Below, in pieces: positions 25,309-32,790 of a stretch of DNA of 32,790 bases; positions within the stretch are counted from its first letter, which is position 1, and each line of letters opens with the position of its first letter. A model generated the notes under the pieces. The model ran no database searches. It was not told the origin of the DNA and was given only the letters and a program-made list of their open reading frames with translations. The DNA lies in the NCBI GenBank assembly GCA_944390695.1, contig CALXQP010000022.1, positions 1 through 32,790 of the forward strand, written 5' to 3'. This DNA is from an uncultured Clostridia bacterium (GTDB taxonomy: Bacteria; Bacillota; Clostridia; TANB77; CAG-508). Made by a program: the position numbers and the translations under genes.

Positions 25309-28300
25309 ATGAAAGATTTAATGAGTTTTGGAAAAATTATTTTTGTAATAATTTTTCTAGTAATAATTACAATTCTTTTAGGAGTATCAGTTGAAGAAGT
25401 AAAGACACAAAGTTCTAAAAATGCTAATAATAATTCATCTGTTTCATCTCCTGCATATGATGCAAATATGCCAGCACAAGTAGAAAATAAAATAACATCT
25501 CTAATTTCTAGTAGTGATATTACATATAAAGGTAATGGAGAATATAAATTAAATGTGGATATTGAGCAAAAAGTAGATGAAATCTATGAAGCTCTTGATA
25601 AAACGACTCAAGGTAAACAAACATTAAATTATTTAGCAGGAAATGAAGAAGAGAAAAAAGCTTTATTGGTTAAAATGATAAAAGCAGAAATAATAACTCA
25701 ATATCCAGATTTAAGAAAAGTAGAAAATATGGATGATCCAATACCTAATGGAGAGATTCAAGGAGTAATACATTTTAAGAGAGTTTTCTCAACTGCTATG
25801 CCAAAAGTAAAAAATATTGAGAAATCTTCTAATACATCATTAGAATTAGATGGAATAGTAGCATGGGGAGATACTTATACATTTGGTAATCCTAGTGATG
25901 AAAATGATAATTATCCAGCATATTTACAAAATCTGTTAAAAAAAGATGTGCATAATCAAGGTTTTGAGGGTGAGACAGCAGAACAAATTTTATATAGAGC
26001 AGGAGTAAATGGATATTCATTTAAAACTTCACAGCGTTTTAAAATTGGTTCAGAAGCATATTCACAAGTAGAATTTTATGCTTCAATAAGAGATGATGGA
26101 GTTCCAGTACAAGGTGGATTTGAAAAATATGATGGAAGTACAGAAGAAAAAGTATTAGAATGTTCTATAGGAGGCGTAAGAGGTGAATTAACATATGTAA
26201 ATAATAATAAATATTTATTTACACGTGCAGACTCTGGTGAAGAAAAAACAATAGAAGATGATACAGATATTGTTATACAAACAAGTAATTCATATTCAAA
26301 ATGTTTGCCAATAATATGGATAGGAAATAATAATAGTAGTTATGCAGGTAAAGCATATAAGTTAGTGGATTTATATAAAGATTTGATAAATACAATTAAA
26401 GATATTGATAATTATATAGTAATAATTCCAAGATATTATAATGGAAATCAAGAATATTCAGATAGTGAATATTTAGCAATAAAAACTGTAATGGAAAATG
26501 CTTTTGGCAATAGATGTATAGATCTAAAAGAAGAAGGATGGTCAAAAGATGCTGGATATGATGTGATTGCTAAAATAGTACAAAATAAAATAAAAGAATT
26601 AGGATATGAAATTGATTCTTATACAGAACAAAATTCAAAAGCAGGCGAAATTCAATTTGATGGAACAATAAATGCAGGAGATGAGATTGTTTTAGAATAT
26701 ATTCCATTAGGAACTGAAGAAGCTCCTGTACCTGGTACATTAAGATGGATGGTAGAACAAAATGATGTTAATATTAAAAATGCAGCATTACAATATTTTT
26801 CTCTTGATGCTAGCGGAAATATAGTTGTAGCTACATGGACAAGAAAGACTACAATAATAGATTCAAATGAAGATGAAGTGCCAGCAATTCCATCACCTGG
26901 TGAAATTAATTATGAAGTAGAACTGGTAAAGTTCAATTATAAAAATTCAATTTCTTCATATACTATGCCATTTGACTACTTATGGACATTTCTTATAATG
27001 GGCGAAGATTCAGAGTTTGTTGGAAATTTGGCAGGTTTAGCCTTAGATAGTAAAATAGAATCTACATTATTTGATGAACTAACTGTTGTATATGAAGTTA
27101 CAAATGAAACACATGTTGAAGAATATTATACAAAAGTTAGAACAGTAAATGTATTGACAGGCTCTTCTTATGAAGATACAACTAATAGTGGCAGTAGGAG
27201 TGTATATTATAATAAATATTTTACAATAGAAACCAATAAAGTTAAATATAAATTAACTTATGCAGATGTTTGGTATTTAACTTATAAAGTAGATGGTGTT
27301 ACACCTGCAAATTCATATTCAGATCCACCTGTTGCTCCAACAAAATTGGCAACTACGATAGATACATCTTGGAGAGAAGTAGGGTCAAATGCGGTAATAA
27401 GTGATGTTAAAAGAATATATTATACTGACATGGAAAGATGTATAAATCAAGATATAAGTAAGACGACGACTACTAGTGGGTTCAGGTATAATGAAGGTAC
27501 AGTTAGTACAATAGAGAAAACAGATAGTAAAGTAACGGCACAAGAAATACAAACAAAGCAATTCAAAGAACCTAATTTTGTTAAATATTATTTATATTCA
27601 AATGGTGCCCAAACAAAGATTTCTAGTGCAGCTCAATGGTTATTTGATGTGTTAGCATCAAATAGAAGCACAGCATCTATGGTAGATCTTACTAAATATA
27701 TGTTATATAAAGCAACAAATGATAAAAGCTATGGTGTTACAGAAATGGATTTCTCTGGATTTAATGATGAAGACTTTGGAGATTTTGGAGATTTAGAAGG
27801 TTCTGGTGAAGGAAGTATTTCTGTATCAGAAGGAGAAGGATATTGGGGAACATATGTAAGAGGCGATAAAGAATACAAATTATATCACCAAAATTATTAT
27901 CCACCAGATGGAAATAAAGGAGTAGGTGAATGGGCAACAGGAGATACTGGATTATGTGTTGCTACAGCATATGCAATTGTAAATTCTGGTTATGGAGATA
28001 CGAGAATCCCTCCTGATTTTTGGAGCTCTAGCCAAGATTCGGCATTTTGTAATTATACAGCGATAAACCCAGAAGAGGTAGCTAATTATTTGAAAAGAAA
28101 TATACCAGTAATTGTATTTGCAGATTATAGTAACAAATATTATGATAGTGGAAACCATGCTCTAGTATTACTTGATATAAGTGAAGATGGTTCACAAGTT
28201 TATATGGTTAATACATGGCATGGTGGTGTTTCTGGCAAAAATGCTGGCTGGATAGATTTAAATGAAATGATATCTTATAGAAATAGTACAGGTGCAGCTA

Positions 28301-28323
28301 CATTTAGGGTAATAATAAGATAA
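25309..28323 (+). CDS. Surface protein with SGNH-like region and C39-like cysteine peptidase
   Basis: 1004 aa with one N-terminal membrane helix (7-27), the rest outside. Residues ~180-470 resemble an SGNH hydrolase: AWGDTYTFG at 185-193 stands where GDSxTxG is normal, GNNN at 339-342 is the Asn block, and GYDVIAKIV ends the fold. The usual serine is threonine (T189) and no clear DxxH is visible, so activity is doubtful. Residues ~500-770 are beta-rich. Residues ~772-810 are helical, then a Gly/Asp/Glu linker. The C-terminal 160 residues look like a C39-type papain-fold peptidase: C883 in GLCVATAYA, H950 in GNHALVLLD, N968 in VNTWHGG. It probably opens or trims the cell wall for the channel, or cleaves a surface substrate. 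Confidence 0.55.
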   Translation: MKDLMSFGKIIFVIIFLVIITILLGVSVEEVKTQSSKNANNNSSVSSPAYDANMPAQVENKITSLISSSDITYKGNGEYKLNVDIEQKVDEIYEALDKTTQGKQTLNYLAGNEEEKKALLVKMIKAEIITQYPDLRKVENMDDPIPNGEIQGVIHFKRVFSTAMPKVKNIEKSSNTSLELDGIVAWGDTYTFGNPSDENDNYPAYLQNLLKKDVHNQGFEGETAEQILYRAGVNGYSFKTSQRFKIGSEAYSQVEFYASIRDDGVPVQGGFEKYDGSTEEKVLECSIGGVRGELTYVNNNKYLFTRADSGEEKTIEDDTDIVIQTSNSYSKCLPIIWIGNNNSSYAGKAYKLVDLYKDLINTIKDIDNYIVIIPRYYNGNQEYSDSEYLAIKTVMENAFGNRCIDLKEEGWSKDAGYDVIAKIVQNKIKELGYEIDSYTEQNSKAGEIQFDGTINAGDEIVLEYIPLGTEEAPVPGTLRWMVEQNDVNIKNAALQYFSLDASGNIVVATWTRKTTIIDSNEDEVPAIPSPGEINYEVELVKFNYKNSISSYTMPFDYLWTFLIMGEDSEFVGNLAGLALDSKIESTLFDELTVVYEVTNETHVEEYYTKVRTVNVLTGSSYEDTTNSGSRSVYYNKYFTIETNKVKYKLTYADVWYLTYKVDGVTPANSYSDPPVAPTKLATTIDTSWREVGSNAVISDVKRIYYTDMERCINQDISKTTTTSGFRYNEGTVSTIEKTDSKVTAQEIQTKQFKEPNFVKYYLYSNGAQTKISSAAQWLFDVLASNRSTASMVDLTKYMLYKATNDKSYGVTEMDFSGFNDEDFGDFGDLEGSGEGSISVSEGEGYWGTYVRGDKEYKLYHQNYYPPDGNKGVGEWATGDTGLCVATAYAIVNSGYGDTRIPPDFWSSSQDSAFCNYTAINPEEVANYLKRNIPVIVFADYSNKYYDSGNHALVLLDISEDGSQVYMVNTWHGGVSGKNAGWIDLNEMISYRNSTGAATFRVIIR

Positions 28324-28333
28324 GGAGAATAAT

Positions 28334-29488
28334 ATGAAGAAAAATAAAATTATAATAATATTAATTGTACTAATTGCGATAGCAATATTAATATCTATAG
28401 TATTAGCTCTATTAACTTCGAAATATTCTTCATATCCTTCATCTGGAGGAGAAAGTGAAGAATTGTTAGCACCTGATGGAAAAGATATATATGAATATAA
28501 AGAAGTAGAGAAAGAGACTTCAAAAAGTATGTTATATACGATTTTAAACTGTATTAATGAAAATGAACAAACATATACATATGTAAAAGAAATATATAGA
28601 ATAAACAAAGAAAAAGGTAAAGCATTTTTTGTGCATGGAGTGCAGAGATCTACAAATAAATATTATATAATCGAATTAGACAATATTAATGAAACATATA
28701 ATTTAGCCGATACTACTGAAGAAGAATATAATAATGTAAAAAATGGAAAAGTAAATAGTAAATATCTTGAAGTAAAAGATATTGCTAAAACTGAAAATAA
28801 TTCATTTAATTTAATTAATATTTCAGATTCTCAATTAGTTAATATGTATTTTGACATTATAAAAAATTTATTAAATAATGATCCACAATCTTTATATGAA
28901 ATATTAGATGAAGAATATAGAGAAAAAAGATTTGGTAATGTAGAAAATCTAGAAAAATACATAGAATTAGATAAAGCTAAAATCACTAATATGGAGGCAT
29001 CAAAATATGCGAGATATAATTATGATGGATATATTCAATATGTATGTCGTGATAATAACGGAAAATATTATATAATAAATGAAGAGTTAAATACAGGAGA
29101 TTATAAAATATTTTTAGATGAATATACTATAGATCAACCAGAATTTATAGAAGAATATGAAAAATCATCAGATAGTGAAAAAGCTGGATATAATATAAAT
29201 AAATTTATTCAATCTATAAATTCGAAAGATTATAATTATGCATATAATTGTTTGGCACAAAGTTTTAAACAAAATAATTTTCCAACATTGGAGAGTTTTG
29301 AAAAATATGTAAAAGAAAATTTTTATGATGAAAATGAAATAGAACATTTAAATTATATGAAAGAAAGTGGATATCAAGTATATCAATCACTGGTAAAAAA
29401 TGCAAATAATGATGAGGAAAATGTAGAAAAAGATTTTATAGTAAATTTAAAAGAAAATAGAGATTTTGAAATGTCATTTGAAATATAA
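28334..29488 (+). CDS. Single-pass membrane protein with two NTF2-like repeats
   Basis: 384 aa: a membrane helix at 5-28, then an extracellular part. Two segments, ~167-212 (MYFDIIKNLLNNDPQSLYEI and on) and ~286-330 (FIQSINSKDYNYAYNCLAQS and on), have the same helix pattern as the NTF2-like segment of the gene at 24321. Each reads short helix, asparagine/aspartate turn, YxxAY-like helix and FxxxExFxKYV. This suggests a double NTF2-like, VirB8/TcpC-type architecture. It starts 11 bases after the previous stop, with AAGGAGA. It ends at a terminator, closing the operon. The function is inferred from position and topology only. Confidence 0.5.
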   Translation: MKKNKIIIILIVLIAIAILISIVLALLTSKYSSYPSSGGESEELLAPDGKDIYEYKEVEKETSKSMLYTILNCINENEQTYTYVKEIYRINKEKGKAFFVHGVQRSTNKYYIIELDNINETYNLADTTEEEYNNVKNGKVNSKYLEVKDIAKTENNSFNLINISDSQLVNMYFDIIKNLLNNDPQSLYEILDEEYREKRFGNVENLEKYIELDKAKITNMEASKYARYNYDGYIQYVCRDNNGKYYIINEELNTGDYKIFLDEYTIDQPEFIEEYEKSSDSEKAGYNINKFIQSINSKDYNYAYNCLAQSFKQNNFPTLESFEKYVKENFYDENEIEHLNYMKESGYQVYQSLVKNANNDEENVEKDFIVNLKENRDFEMSFEI

Positions 29489-29496
29489 AAAAGAGG

Positions 29497-29527
29497 GGAG
29501 ATAAATGTTTGAATTTATCTCCTTTTA
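29497..29527 (+). terminator. Terminator of the T4SS-like operon
   Basis: A perfect 10-bp stem (29497-29506 with 29513-29522) with a 6-nt loop is followed by TTTT. Confidence 0.85.
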
Positions 29528-29536
29528 TGTTATAAT
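29509..29536 (+). promoter_or_regulatory. Possible ABC operon promoter embedded in the terminator
   Basis: TTGAAT (29509-29514) lies in the terminator loop and arm. A perfect TATAAT (29531-29536) follows after 16 bases, 22 bases before the next start codon. Confidence 0.5.
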
Positions 29537-29558
29537 ATAAAAGAAAAAGGAGGCATAT

Positions 29559-30284
29559 ATGATTTCAATAAAAAATATATCAAAATCATATGATAAAAAA
29601 AATAAAATAATAGAAAATTTAAATCTTGATATAAAAGATGGAGAAATATTTGGATTTTTAGGTCCTAATGGTGCTGGAAAAACTACGACTATAAAAATGA
29701 TAACAGGTATTTTAGATATAGATGAAGGAGATATATTAATAGATGGCAAAAGTATAATAAAAAATCCTGTAGAAGCTAAAATGAATTTTGGTTATGTTCC
29801 AGACAGTCCAGACATTTTTCTTAAATTAAAAGGAATACAATATTTGAATTTTATGGCAGATATGTATGGAATAGGATTAGAAGAAAGAAAAAACAAAATA
29901 GAGGAATTAACAAAATTATTTGAAATAAATGATGTATTACAAGATAAAATACAAAGTTATTCACATGGAATGAGACAAAAAATTATAATAATTGGTTCAT
30001 TATTACATGAACCAAAAAACTGGATAATAGACGAACCTATGACTGGATTAGATCCAAAATCAACATATGAATTAAAACAAATAATGAGACAAATAACATC
30101 TAAAAATCATGCAGTATTTTTTTCAACACATATATTAGATGTTGCTGAAAGATTATGTGATAAAATAGGAATAATAAATAATGGAAAATTATTATTTGTT
30201 GGAAGTGTTGAAGAAATGAGAGATAAATTAAAAGAAAACAAATCATTAGAAGAATTATTTATGGAGATTACAAAAAATGATTAA
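29559..30284 (+). CDS. ABC transporter ATP-binding protein
   Basis: 241 aa, a single nucleotide-binding domain of an ABC-2 type exporter. Walker A GPNGAGKT is at 35-42. The signature YSHGMRQK is at 134-141 in place of LSGGQ, a variant common in this exporter group. Walker B is WIIDEPMTGLDP with D158/E159, and the H-loop STHIL has H191. AAAGGAGG precedes the ATG. It overlaps the permease gene by 8 bases, so both form one unit. The substrate cannot be read from the sequence. The separate terminator and promoter argue that it is not part of the secretion operon. Confidence 0.93.
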   Translation: MISIKNISKSYDKKNKIIENLNLDIKDGEIFGFLGPNGAGKTTTIKMITGILDIDEGDILIDGKSIIKNPVEAKMNFGYVPDSPDIFLKLKGIQYLNFMADMYGIGLEERKNKIEELTKLFEINDVLQDKIQSYSHGMRQKIIIIGSLLHEPKNWIIDEPMTGLDPKSTYELKQIMRQITSKNHAVFFSTHILDVAERLCDKIGIINNGKLLFVGSVEEMRDKLKENKSLEELFMEITKND

Positions 30285-31977
30285 AAAAATAATAGAATTA
30301 TCAAAAGTCTTTATCCAGGATTATTTTCAAAATTTATATATATTTCAGGAAGATAATAAAAAATTAAATAAGAAATCAGTTTTTACATGGCTGTTAATAA
30401 TAACTATATTAATAATAGCTTATTTAAGTTATGAAATAATAAAATGGTTAAGTGCAAGAGGAATGGCTGTATTATTTTTAAAAGTATATCTGCCAATAAT
30501 AGCTACAGTCTTTATGTTTCAAGCAATACTTATATGTAGCAATGTATTTTATTTTTCGAAAGATTTAGAATATATATTGCCATTACCTATTAAACCTATT
30601 GAATTATTAATTGCGAAATTTATAAATGTAATAAGTATAACATATTGCATGGAATTAATATTTCTTGTTATGCCATTATTTATATATGGTGTATTAATTG
30701 TAAAATCATTATTATATTTTCCGGTAATGATACTTGTATTAGTAATGTTTCCTATATTTTTAATTACAATTGTTAGTTTAGTTATGTTGATAGTTATGCA
30801 ATTATCAAAATTTGTGAAAAATAAAGATATTTTTCAAATAATAATAGTATTTATTGTAGCATTTGTTATGATTTTTGGGGAATTCTATTTAGTACAAACT
30901 ATTTTTGAAGGAATTGCTCTAGAATTACAGGTTGATGAGGAAAATAGAGAAGAACAAGCAAGATTAAATATAGAAAAAATAAATAATAAATTTGATAATT
31001 TAAATAATTATTTTCTAATAATTAATCCATGTATTAATATGCTAACAAATTTGAATATTTTAAATATATTATGGCAATTATTAAAATTAATATTTATAAG
31101 TATAATTACATTTGCAATATTTATTATTTTTGGAAAAATATTATATTTAAAAAATCTGTTAAAAAATATTGCTTATATAAATAAAAAGAAAAATAAAAGA
31201 AAAAAAATAAAAAATAAATATAAAAAATATTCTAAAAGAAAATCATATATAAAAAATGAATTTAGAAAAATATTTAAAGAACCTACATTTTTCTTACAAT
31301 GCATTTTTCAATATTTATCTATAATTATTGTTTTATTATTTTTAGTTAATATATTTACTCCAATAATTATAGAAGGTATGAAAGAAGACAATCAGATTGA
31401 GGAAATTGGTTTTGATAATGTTGTATTACAAACAATGTGTATAGTAATAGGAATTTTACAAATAATATTTACATTTTCTAATTTATCAATTACGGCAATT
31501 TCAAGAGAGGGAAAAAATGCAATTTTTATGAAAACTTTACCAGTGCCATTATATAAGCAATTTGTTTGGAAAGCTATGCCTCAAATATTTCTTAATACTG
31601 TTGCAATTATTGGACTAGCATTTATTTTATATATAAATTTACCTCAAACTTCAATTTGGTATTATATAGCTGGAATTATAATAGGTATGATTTTAAACTT
31701 AATTAATAGTTTTTTAATGCTAATTGTAGATTTAAGGAAACCAAACCTAGATTGGGCTACTGAGACTTCTGCAATAAAAGACAATGGAAAAAAATTGTAT
31801 CAATATGTTTTTTCATTTGCATTTATATGGATATTATCAAGTATGTCAGATGTTTTGTATAATGTTAATATTAAAATTTCTTTAATATCTATTATAATTG
31901 TAATGTTAATTATTTTTATAATAATAAGAACTGTAATTAAAAAGAAAATAGATAAATTATTTAATAAAATAATTTAA
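30277..31977 (+). CDS. ABC-2 type exporter permease, internally duplicated
   Basis: 566 aa with about twelve or more hydrophobic segments in two halves, joined by a very basic stretch near 305-325 (KKKNKRKKIKNKYKKYSKR). Each half has a Leu-Pro element followed by a docking helix: LPLPIKPIELLIAKF in the first and LPVPLYKQFVWKAM in the second. This indicates that one polypeptide supplies both membrane halves. It is coupled to the ATPase gene by overlap. The substrate is unknown. Uncharacterised permeases of this kind are common in Clostridia. Confidence 0.85.
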   Translation: MIKKIIELSKVFIQDYFQNLYIFQEDNKKLNKKSVFTWLLIITILIIAYLSYEIIKWLSARGMAVLFLKVYLPIIATVFMFQAILICSNVFYFSKDLEYILPLPIKPIELLIAKFINVISITYCMELIFLVMPLFIYGVLIVKSLLYFPVMILVLVMFPIFLITIVSLVMLIVMQLSKFVKNKDIFQIIIVFIVAFVMIFGEFYLVQTIFEGIALELQVDEENREEQARLNIEKINNKFDNLNNYFLIINPCINMLTNLNILNILWQLLKLIFISIITFAIFIIFGKILYLKNLLKNIAYINKKKNKRKKIKNKYKKYSKRKSYIKNEFRKIFKEPTFFLQCIFQYLSIIIVLLFLVNIFTPIIIEGMKEDNQIEEIGFDNVVLQTMCIVIGILQIIFTFSNLSITAISREGKNAIFMKTLPVPLYKQFVWKAMPQIFLNTVAIIGLAFILYINLPQTSIWYYIAGIIIGMILNLINSFLMLIVDLRKPNLDWATETSAIKDNGKKLYQYVFSFAFIWILSSMSDVLYNVNIKISLISIIIVMLIIFIIIRTVIKKKIDKLFNKII

Positions 31978-31981
31978 ATAT

Positions 31982-32020
31982 AAAAACATTGAAAATATAA
32001 AATTATTTTCAATGTTTTTT
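31982..32020 (+). terminator. ABC operon terminator
   Basis: A perfect stem of about 15 bp (31982-31996 with 32005-32019) that includes the A-run and T-run arms, with an 8-nt loop. Confidence 0.85.
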
Positions 32021-32047
32021 GTTCTAAAATAAAAGCTATAGTAATAT
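32019..32047 (+). promoter_or_regulatory. Possible promoter of the GerMN gene
   Basis: TTGTTC (32019-32024) overlaps the terminator end; 17 bases later comes TAATAT (32042-32047). The -35 is weak. Confidence 0.35.
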
Positions 32048-32073
32048 TATTTGATAAAGACAAGGAGGGTAAT

Positions 32074-32613
32074 ATGAGAAAAAATAAGAAAAAGATAATA
32101 GCTATAATAACATTAGTTTTAATAATATTATTAGCATTTTTTATTTATCAGAATGTAAGTATAGTAAAAAATAAACCAGATGAATATGAAGATTATACTC
32201 CACAAGAGGAAATATCAGAAGAACAGATGAGACAAACAAAAGTTACATTATTTTTTGAAAATGCAGAAACAGGAGAATTAGAAACAGAAATTAAAATTAT
32301 AGATGCTAATTTATTAATAAAAGAGCCATATAAAGAATTAATAAATATGTTAATAAAAGGTCCACAAAGTAGTAATTTAAAAAAATTAATACCAGATGGA
32401 ACTGCTTTACATGATGTGAAAATAGAACAATCTTGTGCAATAATTAATTTATCAAATGAATTTCTAAATTACGGAACTGAAGAAAATAAATTAAAAATAA
32501 TTAATAGCATTGTAAATACTTTAACAAATTTAAAAGAAATAAATTCAATTAAATTTTTAATAAATGGAGAAGAAAATGAGAAATTAGCAGAAACTTATAT
32601 GAAAAATAAATAA
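32074..32613 (+). CDS. GerMN domain-containing membrane-anchored protein
   Basis: 179 aa: an N-terminal membrane helix (8-26) after a basic start, an acidic linker, then a GerMN domain (about 55-175). Recognisable elements are VTLFFENAETGELETE, the ELINMLIKGPQS helix, LIPDGTALHDVKIEQ, AIINLSNEF and the final helix SIVNTLTNLKEINSIKFLI. The domain is found in GerM, a spore germination/sporulation protein, and in other envelope lipoproteins. No lipobox cysteine is present. AAGGAGGG precedes the ATG. A stand-alone GerMN protein does not prove that the organism sporulates. Confidence 0.85.
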   Translation: MRKNKKKIIAIITLVLIILLAFFIYQNVSIVKNKPDEYEDYTPQEEISEEQMRQTKVTLFFENAETGELETEIKIIDANLLIKEPYKELINMLIKGPQSSNLKKLIPDGTALHDVKIEQSCAIINLSNEFLNYGTEENKLKIINSIVNTLTNLKEINSIKFLINGEENEKLAETYMKNK

Positions 32614-32616
32614 AAA

Positions 32617-32675
32617 ATAATAAAAAAATAAATAAAAAAATAAATAAAAAAATAAATAAAAAAATAAATAAAAGA
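32617..32675 (+). repeat. 12-bp A-rich tandem repeat
   Basis: The unit TAAATAAAAAAA occurs three times exactly (32629-32640, 32641-32652, 32653-32664), with a partial fourth copy and degenerate flanks. It begins right after the GerMN stop, and all frames contain stops. A slippage-prone simple repeat. Confidence 0.85.
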
Positions 32676-32703
32676 ATAAATAATAAAAAGATAAATAATA
32701 AAA

Positions 32704-32729
32704 AAGAAAAGATAAATTTATCTTTTCTT
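32704..32729. terminator. Bidirectional terminator between convergent genes
   Basis: A perfect 26-base palindrome (13 + 13) with A-rich and T-rich flanks. It serves the GerMN gene on plus and lies over the stop of the minus-strand gene at the edge. Confidence 0.7.
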
Positions 32730-32790
32730 AAATCTTAAATCATCACCAAAGAAATAGTATATATCATAATTACCAACAATTCTAGAACCA
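32718..32790 (-). CDS. C-terminal end of a convergent gene, cut by the window
   Basis: Read on the minus strand from the window edge, one frame gives GSRIVGNYDIYYFFGDDLRF followed by KKR and a TAA at 32720-32718. The composition is protein-like and the stop sits at the palindromic terminator, as a true gene end would. Only 23 residues are visible; I do not recognise the family. Confidence 0.5.
   Translation of the reverse strand, partial: GSRIVGNYDIYYFFGDDLRFKKR

Overview
This very AT-rich window spans the chromosomal replication origin region of a Gram-positive bacterium of the Clostridia type. The evidence is the order dnaN–dnaA–oriC–rpmH–rnpA–yidD–yidC–jag–mnmE–mnmG–rsmG–parA–parB, strong SD sequences (GGAGG) at most starts, heavy use of AGA and ATA codons, and a PrgI/VirB4-type secretion locus as found in Firmicutes. 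An uncultured gut Clostridia lineage is plausible, but this is inference.

Layout. Positions 1-514 hold no intact gene: a poly-T/AT-only stretch and, on the minus strand, a short relic that reads like the last ~45 codons of GyrA. dnaN (minus, 515-1630) and dnaA (minus, 1971-3332) follow. DnaA boxes lie on both sides of dnaA, and a DnaA-trio-like unwinding element sits next to dnaN. From 3783 everything reads plus: the rpmH–jag operon for ribosome, RNase P and membrane insertion; mnmE/mnmG/rsmG for tRNA and rRNA modification; parA/parB for chromosome partitioning. Two tRNA-Ser genes (UGA, GCU) close the core block.

Positions 12744-13885 are a degraded-looking gap holding a promoter–hairpin–terminator unit that looks like an orphan small RNA, and a frameshifted small membrane protein. 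Then comes the accessory part, 13886-29488: a type IV secretion-like operon of eleven genes. It has three VirB2/TrbC-like pilins, a PrgI (VirB3-like) protein, a membrane-anchored VirB4-N-like (TraC-type) protein overlapping a full VirB4 ATPase, two tandem VirB6/TrbL-like proteins of ~900 aa with long charged cytosolic tails, two VirB8/NTF2-like membrane proteins, and between those two a 1004-aa protein joining a degenerate SGNH-hydrolase-like region to a C39-like cysteine peptidase. No relaxase, VirD4 coupling protein, integrase or att repeat is visible. I therefore read it as a chromosomally settled secretion or surface machine rather than an obvious conjugative element; this is the most interesting part of the window.

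The right end has a two-gene ABC exporter (ATPase plus duplicated ABC-2 permease), a GerMN-domain lipoprotein-like protein, a 12-bp A-rich tandem repeat, and the last 23 codons of a convergent minus-strand gene.
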